Shown in pieces: positions 9,601-16,941 of a stretch of 64,000 nucleotides of DNA. Within the stretch, counting starts at the first letter, position 1, and the number at the start of each line of letters is the position of its first letter. The notes under the pieces were generated by a model. It searched no databases. It was given only the letters and a program-made list of their open reading frames with translations, and had not been told where the DNA came from. This stretch comes from Brevundimonas subvibrioides (GTDB lineage: Bacteria; Pseudomonadota; Alphaproteobacteria; Caulobacterales; Caulobacteraceae). The stretch spans positions 124,001 through 188,000 of the forward strand of contig NZ_NCEQ01000007.1 in assembly GCF_002280785.1 (NCBI RefSeq), in the 5' to 3' direction. The position numbers and the translations under genes are program-made.

Positions 9601-10018
9601 GGCCGAGGTGGTCGGCCGCGACCTGCGCGAGCCGCGCTTCATCGGCGACATGCCCCACGCCTGGATCAGCTCCGACTACATCCGCTCTGCGCTGGACCTG
9701 TTCGTCTACGACCGGGACGAGGATCACGTCCTGGTGCTCGCCGCCGGCCTGCCGATGAGCTGGATCGACAGCGCGACCGGCGTGGGCGTCCGGGACGTCC
9801 GCACGCCCTATGGGCCGCTGACCTTCGCCCTGCGTCGTCGGGCCGGATTGACCACCCTGACCCTGGGCCCGGGCGTGACGCCGCCGGGCGGCTTCGTCCT
9901 GCAATGGCCGGAGGGGCAGGACCTGCCCGCCCGCATCCGCATCGACGGGCGGAACGGGGAGTGGACGGGTCGTGAACTGGTGATCCCGGCGGGCGCGCGG
10001 CGGGTCGAGTTGCGCTGA
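6659..10018 (+). CDS. Secreted multidomain glycoside hydrolase with F5/8-type domain
   Basis: 1,119 residues. The hydrophobic signal core is at residues 57-70 with cleavage expected after VHA. An N-terminal beta-sandwich follows (about 73-235, carbohydrate-binding-like, DAFEDLSPWSADAS), then a discoidin/F5/8-type C domain (about 250-345), a beta-rich linker domain, and a catalytic alpha/alpha six-hairpin domain from about residue 670, with SYNRSWIRDGAMMAEG, NDSHGEFVFL and SYWDDFWGLLGYRDA. This resembles GH15/GH63-like clans; acidic residues in WIRDG and WDDFW are catalytic candidates. The only usable in-frame starts are ATG 6659 and ATG 6701, both upstream of the signal core. Residues 4-56 are encoded by a dispersed palindromic repeat. 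It is the last gene of the sugar operon. Confidence 0.8.
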   Translation: MLSFLPRWGSRTDRMRSDERTTTWWRGLAPDTGFAASPLRHGAKRRRATSPFGGGIGLIAALLIAAPVHAQSTRTLDAFEDLSPWSADASTDVTSTLSSVAGHRGDALRLDYDFNGRSGYAFAARDLSFEAPGNYEITFRVRGAGPTNTFEVKFTDASGENIHWRQTTRYAFPDGWTLFTIKKRQVAWAWGPNPDRAFRGAERVEFVVTAGEGGRGFIEIDDLTLRTLAPEPSVPPRPLAEATSEDGLSVAALAVDDDPATAWRTVGAGEQSLTLDLGYEREFGGLTLRWADGKAASAYRVMASGDRRQWHEIARVQGGDGGTDWIRTPEASARWLRLDLTTPQTGAGSGQMGAGFGMAAAAATAYALADLRIEPLAFGADDTAFLTAIAGQSRRGLYPRGFRGEQPYWTLVGVDGGGESGLISEDGAIELKRGGPSIEPFVLDNGRLVTWADARIDQALVEDDLPIPTVTWTRDDWTLKVTAMAEGSPDAAALYGRYDLTNTSAQERTLTLALAARPMQVNGPVQFLAVPGGAAPILQMQWTGAELVLDDALRIHPLVAPDDVRLATFASGADPQSLLARGPDAPRDAAVESDRTGLMAGAMLYSVTLRPGETRTFGWVSALDGPRPALPATASVEAAFDTVQHRVAAGWREKLDRFDLVMPPEGQRIEDTMKTSLAHMLMSRQSPALQPGTRSYNRSWIRDGAMMAEGLNRLGHASLSQDYLRWYAPYVFDNGKVPCCVDSRGADPVPENDSHGEFVFLAAETYRYTGDLTQLRAVWPQVQAAIGYMDTLRASTRTVANRTPATRHFYGLLPPSISHEGYSDRAAWSYWDDFWGLLGYRDAIEIAVALGETEAAARFTAARAEFSADVTASITGTAIHHRIDWIAGAADRGDFDATSTTIGLSPGGLQAELPQGLLIRTFEKYWENFTARRANRTAWRDYTPYELRNVGAFVRLSQRDRAMAALDFFFADRRPQAWNGWAEVVGRDLREPRFIGDMPHAWISSDYIRSALDLFVYDRDEDHVLVLAAGLPMSWIDSATGVGVRDVRTPYGPLTFALRRRAGLTTLTLGPGVTPPGGFVLQWPEGQDLPARIRIDGRNGEWTGRELVIPAGARRVELR
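6667..6825. repeat. Palindromic repeat element inside the glycosidase 5' coding region
   Basis: The element is bounded by perfect terminal inverted repeats ATTCCTCCC and GGGAGGAAT. It contains inner arms GGAGGGGGCTGGCC and GGCCAGCCCCCTCC and a core that matches, in reverse orientation, the element at 46477-46612 (shared GCGAAC.CGGTGTC). It is read through in frame by the glycosidase. Confidence 0.75.
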
Positions 10019-10056
10019 CGCTTTTCGGGGAGCCGGGGAGGCGTTAGACCGCCGTC

Positions 10057-10491
10057 ATGACCCAGACCCTCCGCCGCCTCCTCGACCTGCCCGGCGTCGC
10101 CGACCTCGAAGCGAAGGCGTTGATGAAGCCCGGCTACGCCGACCCCTCGCGCCGCGACGAATTTCCCGAGGTGGACGAGGTCTTGGCCGCCGTCTTCGGA
10201 CTGACCGCCGAACAGGCCGAGGATGCAGCGCGTCCCGACGACTGGGACGGGATCGAGCGCCTGTCGGCTCTGGATCAGGCGGACCTGTTCGAGGCGGAAG
10301 GCTGGGACGTGCGCGATGCGAAGCGGAAACCGCTGCGCATGCTGGCCGTGATGGCCGAACCTCTGGCCCTGGCGATGCGCGGCGTGGCGGGCGGCTTGGC
10401 CGAAGCGCCCTTCGTTCCGGAACCGGCCGAGGAGAAGAGCGACTGGGGCTCTGGCATGGCGGCCGAGGCGGCGCGCTTCAGGAAGCGCTGA
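10057..10491 (+). CDS. Hypothetical protein, 144 aa
   Basis: A small acidic soluble protein of 144 residues with no signal or membrane segment. The N terminus is MTQTLRRLLDLPGVADLEAK; the middle is Asp/Glu-rich and the C terminus ends in FRKR. I do not recognise a family. It starts 38 bases after the glycosidase stop and might be weakly co-transcribed with it, but nothing ties it to sugar metabolism. Codon use looks like that of its neighbours, so a real gene is likely. Confidence 0.65.
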   Translation: MTQTLRRLLDLPGVADLEAKALMKPGYADPSRRDEFPEVDEVLAAVFGLTAEQAEDAARPDDWDGIERLSALDQADLFEAEGWDVRDAKRKPLRMLAVMAEPLALAMRGVAGGLAEAPFVPEPAEEKSDWGSGMAAEAARFRKR

Positions 10492-10497
10492 CGGTTT

Positions 10498-10680
10498 CCT
10501 TCTCCCCTTGCGGGAGAAGGTGGCAGCCGAAGGCTGACGGATGAGGGGTCACGCGGGCGGCTGAAATGAGGGCGGGCAGCACTCACCGGTTGGACCAGCG
10601 TCACCCCTCACCCGATCGCGCCAGAACGACGGCTACGCCGCCGCGCGCGAGCTCCCTCTCCCGCATGGGGAGAGGGGTAC
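10498..10680. repeat. Palindromic repeat between convergent genes
   Basis: The outer arms read TTCTCCCCTTGCGGGAGAA on the left and CCCTCTCCCGCATGGGGAGAGGG on the right, each itself a small hairpin. The inner arms ATGAGGGGTCAC and GTCACCCCTCACC pair with each other. It fills the gap between two converging genes and could act as a bidirectional terminator. Confidence 0.6.
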
Positions 10681-10684
10681 GGAG

Positions 10685-11956
10685 CTACATCCCCCGCATC
10701 AGCTCATCGGCCAGGGCCGCTGTCAGGTAGCCGTCGGCGATGCGGCCGTGGGCGATCTGCCATTGTTTGAGGGCGCGGCGGGTGCCGGAGCCGACGACGC
10801 CGTCGATGGCGCCGGGATCGTAACCGGCGCGGGCGAGGGCGGTCTGGGCGCCGAAGCGCTGCTCGCGCGAGATCGGACCGTCGTTGGGCCAGGTTCCGAC
10901 CAGGCCGGGCTTTCCCGCCACGCCGTCGGCGGTCAGGCCGATGGCGAGCGCATAGCTGACCGAGTTGTTGTAGCGGCGGATGATGTAGTGGTTCGGCAGG
11001 GCCAGGAAGGCCGGACCCCGCGCGCCCTGGGGCAGCAGGATGACGCCGTTCTCGCTGGCCTCTTCCGAGGTCGGGGCGCCGCCCCGCGCGAGGGTGACGC
11101 CGCGCCGGGCCCAGTCGCTCCACGGGCGGCCATCGGCCTCGGCCAGGGCGTAGTCGAAGTTGGCCGGCAGCTGGATTTCGTAGCCCCAGGCCTGACCGCG
11201 TTTCCAGCCGGCCTGGGCCAGAAGGTTGGCGGCCGAGGCGAGGGCGTCGGCGTCCGAGCCCCAGATGTCGACATGGCCGTCGCCGTTCTGGTCGACCCCG
11301 AGACGCAGATAGTTGTCGGGCATGAACTGGGTCTGGCCCATGGCCCCGGCCCAGCTGCCCAGCAGGCCCGCGCGCTCGCGGCGGCCATCGACGACGATGT
11401 CGAGGGCGTTCTTCAACTGGTCCTCGGCCCAGTCGCGGCGGCGACCGTCGAAGGCGAGGGTGGCGAGCGAACGGATGACGTCCTTGTCGCCCTGGACCTG
11501 GCCGAAGCTGGATTCGTTGCCCCAGATGGAGACGAGGATTTCCGACGGCACGCCGAAACGCTGGGTCACGGCCCAGGGCACGGCGTCGATTCGGCGACGG
11601 GCCTCGGCGATACGGGCGGCCGATGCGGCGTTGGCGATATAGGCCCCGGCCGGGCGGCTGAACTCCGGCTGGCTGCTGTCCAGACGGATGACCTCGGGGT
11701 CGGGCGTCAGATTGGCCAGTTGCTGTTCGTAGAGGGCGCGGCGGGCGCCGCCCTTGCGCGACAGGAAGCCCTGTTTCCAGCCCTCGAACCCGGCCTGATC
11801 CGGGGTGGCGCGCGGCGGGGTCGGGACGGCAGGGGCTGGTGCGACCGGCGCAGCGCGGGGCGGCGCCGGGCTGGCGATGACCGGAGGCGCCTCGGGCAGC
11901 ATCGGCGCGCAGGCCGAAACGGCGGCAATCAGGACGAGGCGATAGTCGAGGCGCAT
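10685..11956 (-). CDS. mltB: Lytic murein transglycosylase, MltB family, lipoprotein
   Basis: 423 residues. A lipoprotein signal (IAAVSAC, Cys16) is followed by a Pro/Ala-rich linker, then an SLT_2 catalytic domain with the active-site Glu in SIWGNESSFGQ and the family landmarks LATLAFDGRRRDWAEDQL and GAMGQTQFMPDNY. A C-terminal peptidoglycan-binding domain (GAQTALARAGYDPGAIDG) completes it. It cleaves the glycan strand to 1,6-anhydro-muropeptides at the outer membrane. The start is ATG 11956, the only in-frame ATG placing the lipobox correctly. Several MltB paralogues occur in this group, so the symbol is a family name rather than strict orthology. Confidence 0.88.
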   Translation of the reverse strand: MRLDYRLVLIAAVSACAPMLPEAPPVIASPAPPRAAPVAPAPAVPTPPRATPDQAGFEGWKQGFLSRKGGARRALYEQQLANLTPDPEVIRLDSSQPEFSRPAGAYIANAASAARIAEARRRIDAVPWAVTQRFGVPSEILVSIWGNESSFGQVQGDKDVIRSLATLAFDGRRRDWAEDQLKNALDIVVDGRRERAGLLGSWAGAMGQTQFMPDNYLRLGVDQNGDGHVDIWGSDADALASAANLLAQAGWKRGQAWGYEIQLPANFDYALAEADGRPWSDWARRGVTLARGGAPTSEEASENGVILLPQGARGPAFLALPNHYIIRRYNNSVSYALAIGLTADGVAGKPGLVGTWPNDGPISREQRFGAQTALARAGYDPGAIDGVVGSGTRRALKQWQIAHGRIADGYLTAALADELMRGM

Positions 11957-12114
11957 GAGGCGAAGAGTTCCAGACAGCTCTGATCCGATCAAGAGCCTGC
12001 ACATAGCGCGCGAGTATGGCGAAGCGTTGCGGCGAAAGGGTGAATGCGATCTCCACCGTGTTCGATTCCTCGATCTTAGGAAATGTGCGACATTCTGTCC
12101 TCGCTCTCGGACAC
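11957..12114. other. Intergenic stretch upstream of the tRNA-like gene
   Basis: This is the first part of a 328-base gap with no protein-coding gene. It should hold the mltB promoter (minus strand) and the promoter for the tRNA-like gene (plus strand), but I cannot pick convincing -35/-10 boxes. No repeat or strong hairpin is seen. Confidence 0.4.
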
Positions 12115-12191
12115 GGCCTGGTGGCGGAGGGGCGACGCAACGGGTGTGCAAGCCCGTGAACCCTCCGTTCAACTCGGAGGCCAGGCCTCCA
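12115..12191 (+). tRNA. tRNA-Cys(GCA)-like gene with atypical anticodon loop and T arm
   Basis: Acceptor arms GGCCTGG (12115-12121) and CCAGGCC (12181-12187) are followed by T73 and an encoded CCA, as in bacterial tRNA-Cys. The D arm (GCG/CGC) has A14, GG and A21 equivalents. The anticodon stem ACGGG/CCCGT holds an 8-base loop in which T is followed by GCA and A, giving anticodon GCA. The T loop TTCAACT is canonical and closes on a G-C pair. There are two departures from standard geometry: one extra base in the anticodon loop and one extra base pair or base at the T-acceptor junction. It may be a functional tRNA-Cys or a decaying copy. Confidence 0.6.
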
Positions 12192-12284
12192 GGCGCTTTT
12201 TGGTGCGCGAATGCGAGCGACGCGGTCGCTCGCTGCCTGAGCGCGGATTCCCTCATATCTTTCGGACGCGCTACAGGTGAGGGC
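12192..12284. other. Intergenic stretch after the tRNA-like gene
   Basis: This is the remainder of the 328-base gap. It contains a perfect 9-bp hairpin (GCGAGCGAC, loop GCG, GTCGCTCGC) starting near 12213, without a following T-run. It may help end the tRNA transcript. Nothing else is evident. Confidence 0.35.
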
Positions 12285-12713
12285 ATGCCCACCGCCGCCG
12301 AAATCATCGCCCTGCTGGACCTCAAGCCCCATCCCGAGGGCGGCCACTATCGCGAGACCTTCCGCGATCCGCGTGAGGTCGGCGGGCGGTCGGCCGGGAC
12401 GGCGATCTATTTCCTGCTGGCCGAGGGCGAGGCGTCGCACTGGCACCGCGTCGACGCGGCCGAAATCTGGCATTTCCACGCCGGCGCGCCGCTCGAGCTC
12501 AGGATCGCCGATCCGGTCGGGCGGCGCATGGTGCTGGGCCCGGACCTGAGGGCGGGTGAGCGGCCGCAGGGCGTCGTGCCGACGGGCGCCTGGCAGGCGG
12601 CGAGGAGCCTCGGCGCCTGGACGCTGGTCGGCTGCACCGTCGCGCCGGGGTTTGATTTCACCGGCTTCGAGATGGCTGCTGAGGGCTGGGAACCCGAGCG
12701 GGAAGGGATGTGA
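12285..12713 (+). CDS. Cupin, DUF985 family
   Basis: 142 residues. The sequence matches the Cupin_5/DUF985 family: LKPHPEGGHYRETF, then a cupin core with SHWHRVDAAEIWHFHAG, where the His and Glu residues could bind a metal or sugar. The family is uncharacterised in most bacteria and is sometimes described as epimerase-like. ATG 12285 places the conserved start correctly. The stop shares one base with the ATG of the next gene (TGATG), indicating co-translation. Confidence 0.85.
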   Translation: MPTAAEIIALLDLKPHPEGGHYRETFRDPREVGGRSAGTAIYFLLAEGEASHWHRVDAAEIWHFHAGAPLELRIADPVGRRMVLGPDLRAGERPQGVVPTGAWQAARSLGAWTLVGCTVAPGFDFTGFEMAAEGWEPEREGM

Positions 12714-13132
12714 TGGCGGAACAGAAGACCAGGCCGACGACCGTCTCCGTCGAGGATTTCATCGCTGCGGTCGAAAACCCGAAACGGCGGGAGGATGCGC
12801 GTGTCCTGGTCAGGCTCATGACCGGGATTTCGGGTGAGCCGGCGATGATGTGGGGGCCTTCGATCATCGGCTTCGGGCGGTATCATTATCGCTACGACAG
12901 CGGCCACGAGGGCGATGCGCCGTTGCTCGGGTTCTCGCCCCGCAAGGCGAACCTGGTGCTCTACATGACCGCCTATCATGACGAGCGCGCCGATTTCCTG
13001 AACCGGTTGGGCAAGCACAGGAGCGGCCAGAGCTGCGTCTATGTGAACCGTCTGTCCGACGTCGATCTGGACGTCGTGGCCGAGATGGCGCGATGGACCA
13101 TCAAGACCACGAAGGAACGATTCCCGGGCTGA
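12713..13132 (+). CDS. DUF1801 domain protein
   Basis: 139 residues of a DUF1801/YdhG-like fold: VSVEDFIAAVENPKRREDA near the N terminus, MWGPSIIGFG in the middle and GKANLVLYM-like and GQSCVYVNRLSDVD segments later. Function is unknown, although the family is related to a frataxin-like fold. It begins with the ATG that overlaps the DUF985 stop, so the two are a translationally coupled pair. Confidence 0.8.
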   Translation: MAEQKTRPTTVSVEDFIAAVENPKRREDARVLVRLMTGISGEPAMMWGPSIIGFGRYHYRYDSGHEGDAPLLGFSPRKANLVLYMTAYHDERADFLNRLGKHRSGQSCVYVNRLSDVDLDVVAEMARWTIKTTKERFPG

Positions 13133-13138
13133 GGCCGG

Positions 13139-13369
13139 TCAGGCCGCCATGCGGAAGTCGTCGTAGCAGGTGTCGGCGGCGCGGGCCTCGTCCCACAGGG
13201 CGTCTTCGTCCGAGTAGCGGGCGCTGGCGCTGGCGTCGATGACATCGACCACCTGTTCCTCCAGCCGGTCCCAGATCACGGCCAGGTCGCCGCAGCCGTC
13301 GGCCTCACACGGGACGATCAGGTAGCGGGAGGCGTTGATTTGCGTCTGGGGAGCGAATGCGCGGGCCAT
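13139..13369 (-). CDS. Hypothetical acidic protein, 76 aa
   Basis: A 76-residue acidic, Ala/Asp-rich protein with three cysteines (PCEADGC and DTCYDD). No family is recognised. A GGAGAC ribosome-binding site sits 4 bases ahead of ATG 13369. It is divergently oriented from the WYL regulator, with a 90-base shared promoter that carries an inverted repeat, so it is a plausible regulatory target of that protein. Confidence 0.6.
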   Translation of the reverse strand: MARAFAPQTQINASRYLIVPCEADGCGDLAVIWDRLEEQVVDVIDASASARYSDEDALWDEARAADTCYDDFRMAA

Positions 13370-13422
13370 GGGTGTCTCCGGTCTGAAGTGTGCTTGCCGA
13401 TGAGTCTGAGATAGGACAGAGT

Positions 13423-13441
13423 TACGTCAGTTTCGGACGTA
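13423..13441. promoter_or_regulatory. Candidate operator, TACGTC-N7-GACGTA
   Basis: A perfect 6-bp inverted repeat with a 7-base spacer lies 18 bases upstream of the WYL regulator start, in the divergent promoter it shares with the 76-residue protein. The position fits autoregulation by the WYL protein. This is inference from geometry only. Confidence 0.4.
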
Positions 13442-13459
13442 TCATTACGGAGGCGGCGC

Positions 13460-14443
13460 GTGCGGCACGACAAGGCGGTCCTGGTCATCGAACTGGCGCG
13501 GCGCATGGCGGCTTCGGCCGAAGGGCTGACGCTGGACGAAATGGCGCACGAGTCGCGCGTCGGCCGACGCACGGCCGAGCGGATGCGGGACGCGGTGATC
13601 CTGCTGTTTCCGTCGGTGGAGGAGGTGTCGGACCCGCCGACCAAGCGCTGGCGCATTCGCGGCGGATTGTCGGCCTTCGAACAGGCCCCGACGGCGACCG
13701 AACTGCTGGAACTGTCCAAGGCGGCGCAGGGACTGAGGACCGCAGGCGAGGCCGGGCGGGCGGCGGCGCTCGAGGGGCTGGAACGCAAGCTCAAGTCGGC
13801 GATGCGGTCGACGACCCTGAACCGGCTGGCGCCCGACCTGGAAGCCTTGGTGCGGGCCGAAACGATCGCCGTTCAGGCGGGGCCCAGGCCGAACGCGGAC
13901 GAGGCCATGCTGGCGGCCATCCGGGGCGCGGTCCTGGCGCAATCGCCGCTGGGCTTCACCTACTCACGGCCGGGTGCGGAGGCGCGGCGGCGCAGCGTGG
14001 CTCCCTGCGGGGTCATGTTCGGGCGCGCCAACTATCTGGTCGCGGCGGACCGGGAGAGCGGCCGGATCCAGACCTTCCGCCTCGACCGGATGAGCGCCGT
14101 GGAGGCCTTGGCCGGCTTCGCCCCGCCGCCTCCGGAATTCGACCTGTCGGTCTTCGCCAGCCAGTCGTTCGGCATCTATCAGGATGAGATCGAGGACGTG
14201 GTCCTGCGCGTCTCGCCCGAAGGGGCGGCCGAGGCGCGAGGCTGGCGCTGGCACCCGACCCAGACGCTGGAGGATCAGGCGGACGGATCGGTCATCGTGC
14301 GGTTCCGGGCCTCGGGCATGCGGGAACTGGCCTGGCATCTGTTCACCTGGGGCGAACAGGTGAAGATCCTGGCGCCGCAGCGGCTGAAGGCTGTGATGGC
14401 CGGGGAACTGGCGGCGGCGCAGCGGGCTCTGGACGCGAGGTGA
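13460..14443 (+). CDS. WYL-domain transcriptional regulator (YafY/DeoR-like)
   Basis: 327 residues. The N-terminal helix-turn-helix (about 1-65) has LTLDEMAHESRVGRRTAERMRD as its recognition part. A WYL domain follows, with GVMFGRANYLVAADRESGRIQTFRLDRM at about 190-215, and a C-terminal WCX-like extension. Such proteins bind nucleotides or other small ligands and often repress neighbouring operons. The start is GTG 13460 with GGAGG 8 bases upstream. It is divergent from a small hypothetical gene across the inverted repeat at 13423-13441. Confidence 0.85.
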   Translation: MRHDKAVLVIELARRMAASAEGLTLDEMAHESRVGRRTAERMRDAVILLFPSVEEVSDPPTKRWRIRGGLSAFEQAPTATELLELSKAAQGLRTAGEAGRAAALEGLERKLKSAMRSTTLNRLAPDLEALVRAETIAVQAGPRPNADEAMLAAIRGAVLAQSPLGFTYSRPGAEARRRSVAPCGVMFGRANYLVAADRESGRIQTFRLDRMSAVEALAGFAPPPPEFDLSVFASQSFGIYQDEIEDVVLRVSPEGAAEARGWRWHPTQTLEDQADGSVIVRFRASGMRELAWHLFTWGEQVKILAPQRLKAVMAGELAAAQRALDAR

Positions 14444-14482
14444 GCCGCCGGAGTCCTTGATCCGGACCCCGGCGAGGGCGCG

Positions 14483-16840
14483 TCAGTAACGCGCGCGGAG
14501 GGTCACGCCGACCGTGCGCTCGTCGCCAGGATTGCCGATGACGAGGCCGGAGTTGCCGGTCTGGACGCTGACGAACTGGAGGTAGGCCTCGTCGAGGGCG
14601 TTCTTGACGAAGACGGACGCTTCCCAGCCATCGTCTGACCGGAAGCCGGCGCGCAGGTTCAGCAGGCTATAGCCCGCGATCTCGGTGTAGCGGGACACCG
14701 CAGCGTCGGAGTTATAGGTCGAGCGATAACTGGCGTCGGCGCCGACGAAGGCCTCGCCGGAGAGACCCAGGGCGGTTCCCGGTGCGTGCAGTTCGCCGCC
14801 GAGTGCGATCGCCCGGGGCGAGACGCCGGGCAGGGCCTTGCCGCTGAGATCACAGGCGGCGGTCGAGGCGCTGACCCGTTCGAGCGGGCAGGGCCCGTTT
14901 GCAAACGACGCATACTCCCCATCGGTCCAGGCGACGTTGGCGTAGAGGTCGAGCGCGTCATTGGGGCGGGCGCTCAGGTCCAGTTCGACGCCCCTGATCT
15001 CGACCCGTTCGACATTGGCCAGATAGCCGCGCAGGGCTCCGGGGCCCGCGTCCACGACATTGGCCTGGAAGTCGGCGATCCCGGTCGAATAGGCGGCGAG
15101 ATTGGCGGTCAGGCGTCGGTCGAAGACCTGGGTCTTCAGGCCTAGCTCCCAGGTCGTGACCTCCTCGGGCCGGACCTCGGCGGCGGTCAGGGCGGGGAGC
15201 CCGGCGGCCGTGGTCGGCAGGCCGGCCATGTTGATGCCGCCCGATTTAAAGCCGCTGGCGTAGCTGACGTAGGTCAGGACGTCGGGCGTGATCTCATAGG
15301 AGACGGCGATCTGGCCCGAGAGGCTGCCGTCCGAAATCTCGGCCGCATAGTGCTGGGGCCGCGCGATGCCGAGGCGGCGCGAGATCAGGGTCGCGTCAGT
15401 GGTGACGAGGCCGCCGGCGACGGTCGCCGTGTATTCGCCGGACTTCTCCTCATGCGTATAGCGCAGGCCGGGCGTGATCTTCAGCCGATCCGTGACGTTC
15501 CACGTCAGCTGGCCGAAGGCGGCGTAGCTGGTGGTCTCGATCGAGGAGACGTTGAAGACCCTGTAGCCGTCCAGCAAGGCGTCCGGCGTGCCGGCGGGCA
15601 GCAACCAGTATGAGGCGTCCCGGCCGTATTCGGTCACGCCGTTGGTCGCGACCGTCTGGTTGAAATAGTAGAGCCCCCCGACCCAGTCGATACGGTTGTT
15701 TCCGACCGACGACAGGCGGAATTCCTGCGTCGTCTGATCCTGATGCGAGGGGTTGGCGGACTGCCGGACGATGTCGAGGCCGATATAGTCGCGGTCGTTG
15801 GCGGGCTCCCAGTCCCACTCGCGGTAGGCGCTGATGGAGGTGAACAGCAGATCGCCGAAGTCGTAGTCGACGATCAGCGATCCGCCCGCCTGCCACTGGT
15901 CGGCCTGGATGTCGCCGTCGCCGTCCGCCAGCCGGTCATAAGGATTGGTGCTGGGAACCGAATAGCCGCGGCCGGCGGCCAGCGCCGCATACTGCTGCCC
16001 GAGGGGCTTCAGCGTTACGCCGGCTGTGACGAACACCTGGGTGCAGCATTCCAGACGCTGCCGGTTCCAGTCGCCATAGCCCCGTACCGTCAACGCCCCG
16101 GTGGGTTGCCACTGCAGCTGACCGCGCACGGCGAAACTGTTCTGATCGTTCTGGTCGCCGCGCGTTCGGGCGTTTTCGAGCGTGCCGTCGCGGCGGGTTG
16201 AGACGATCGACAGCCGCCCGGCCAGTGTGTCGTCGATCAGGGCTCCGGTGACGGTCGCCTTGGCCTGGAGGAAGCTGAGGCTGCCGACCGTGATCTCGGC
16301 CGTGCCCGATGGCGTAAAGGAGGCGTCGCGGGTGGTGATGTTCAGGGCGCCGGCAGTGGTGTTCTTGCCGAACAGGGTCCCCTGCGGCCCGCGCAGGATC
16401 TCGATCCGCTCCAGGTCGACGAAGTCCAGCGTCGCCGTCGCCGGGCGGGCGTAATAGACCTGATCGACATAGATGCCGACGCCCTGTTCCAGACCGTCAT
16501 TGGCCAGGCCGTAGCTGGCGCCGATGCCGCGGATGGTGAGGGCGGTATTGCGCGGGTTGGACGACAGAAGCTGTACGCTGGGCGCCTGCTGGGTCAGCTG
16601 GCCGAGGTTGTAGGTATTGGTGTCTTCCAGCTGTTGGCCGCTGATGACGGTCAGGGCGATCGGAACCTCCTGGGCGCGTTCCTCGCGCCGGCGGGCGGTG
16701 ACGACGATGTCGCCGAGCTGGGCGACGCCGGGGGTCTGGGTCTGGCGCGCGCCGGCGGGCGTCCCGGCCAGCGCGTGCGTCGCGCCGCAGCCGAGGACGA
16801 GCGCCAGCGCGCCGGTTCGCAGCAATTTTTGTTTGGTCAT
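14483..16840 (-). CDS. TonB-dependent receptor
   Basis: 785 residues, complete. The signal peptide is LLRTGALALVLGCGATHALAG. A TonB-box-like segment and plug domain follow (IVVTARRREERAQEVPIALTVIS, then TIRGIGASYG and RGPQGTLFGKNTTAGALNI), then a barrel with the consensus VGVTLRARY ending. This is the sphingomonad/caulobacter-type receptor close to the FyuA/FecA-like COG1629 group; iron-siderophore or other nutrient uptake is possible and no ligand can be assigned. ATG 16840 (MTKQKLL) is preferred over an in-frame codon 45 bases upstream because the signal peptide starts there. It runs away from the ScfR operon and stands alone. Confidence 0.92.
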   Translation of the reverse strand: MTKQKLLRTGALALVLGCGATHALAGTPAGARQTQTPGVAQLGDIVVTARRREERAQEVPIALTVISGQQLEDTNTYNLGQLTQQAPSVQLLSSNPRNTALTIRGIGASYGLANDGLEQGVGIYVDQVYYARPATATLDFVDLERIEILRGPQGTLFGKNTTAGALNITTRDASFTPSGTAEITVGSLSFLQAKATVTGALIDDTLAGRLSIVSTRRDGTLENARTRGDQNDQNSFAVRGQLQWQPTGALTVRGYGDWNRQRLECCTQVFVTAGVTLKPLGQQYAALAAGRGYSVPSTNPYDRLADGDGDIQADQWQAGGSLIVDYDFGDLLFTSISAYREWDWEPANDRDYIGLDIVRQSANPSHQDQTTQEFRLSSVGNNRIDWVGGLYYFNQTVATNGVTEYGRDASYWLLPAGTPDALLDGYRVFNVSSIETTSYAAFGQLTWNVTDRLKITPGLRYTHEEKSGEYTATVAGGLVTTDATLISRRLGIARPQHYAAEISDGSLSGQIAVSYEITPDVLTYVSYASGFKSGGINMAGLPTTAAGLPALTAAEVRPEEVTTWELGLKTQVFDRRLTANLAAYSTGIADFQANVVDAGPGALRGYLANVERVEIRGVELDLSARPNDALDLYANVAWTDGEYASFANGPCPLERVSASTAACDLSGKALPGVSPRAIALGGELHAPGTALGLSGEAFVGADASYRSTYNSDAAVSRYTEIAGYSLLNLRAGFRSDDGWEASVFVKNALDEAYLQFVSVQTGNSGLVIGNPGDERTVGVTLRARY

Positions 16841-16941
16841 GACTATCCCCAGTCGTGCAGCTTGACTGCAAGCTGGGCGATGCATCGGTCAGCGCCAAGC
16901 GGGATTTCTTGCGGCTGGTCGTTAGATTTTCTGATGTGGCG

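Noticed and set aside
10498..10680. Insertion sequence or transposase relic in the repeat-bearing gaps
   Set aside because: No transposase frame, target duplication or IS-type ends are visible; the elements are short non-coding palindromes.
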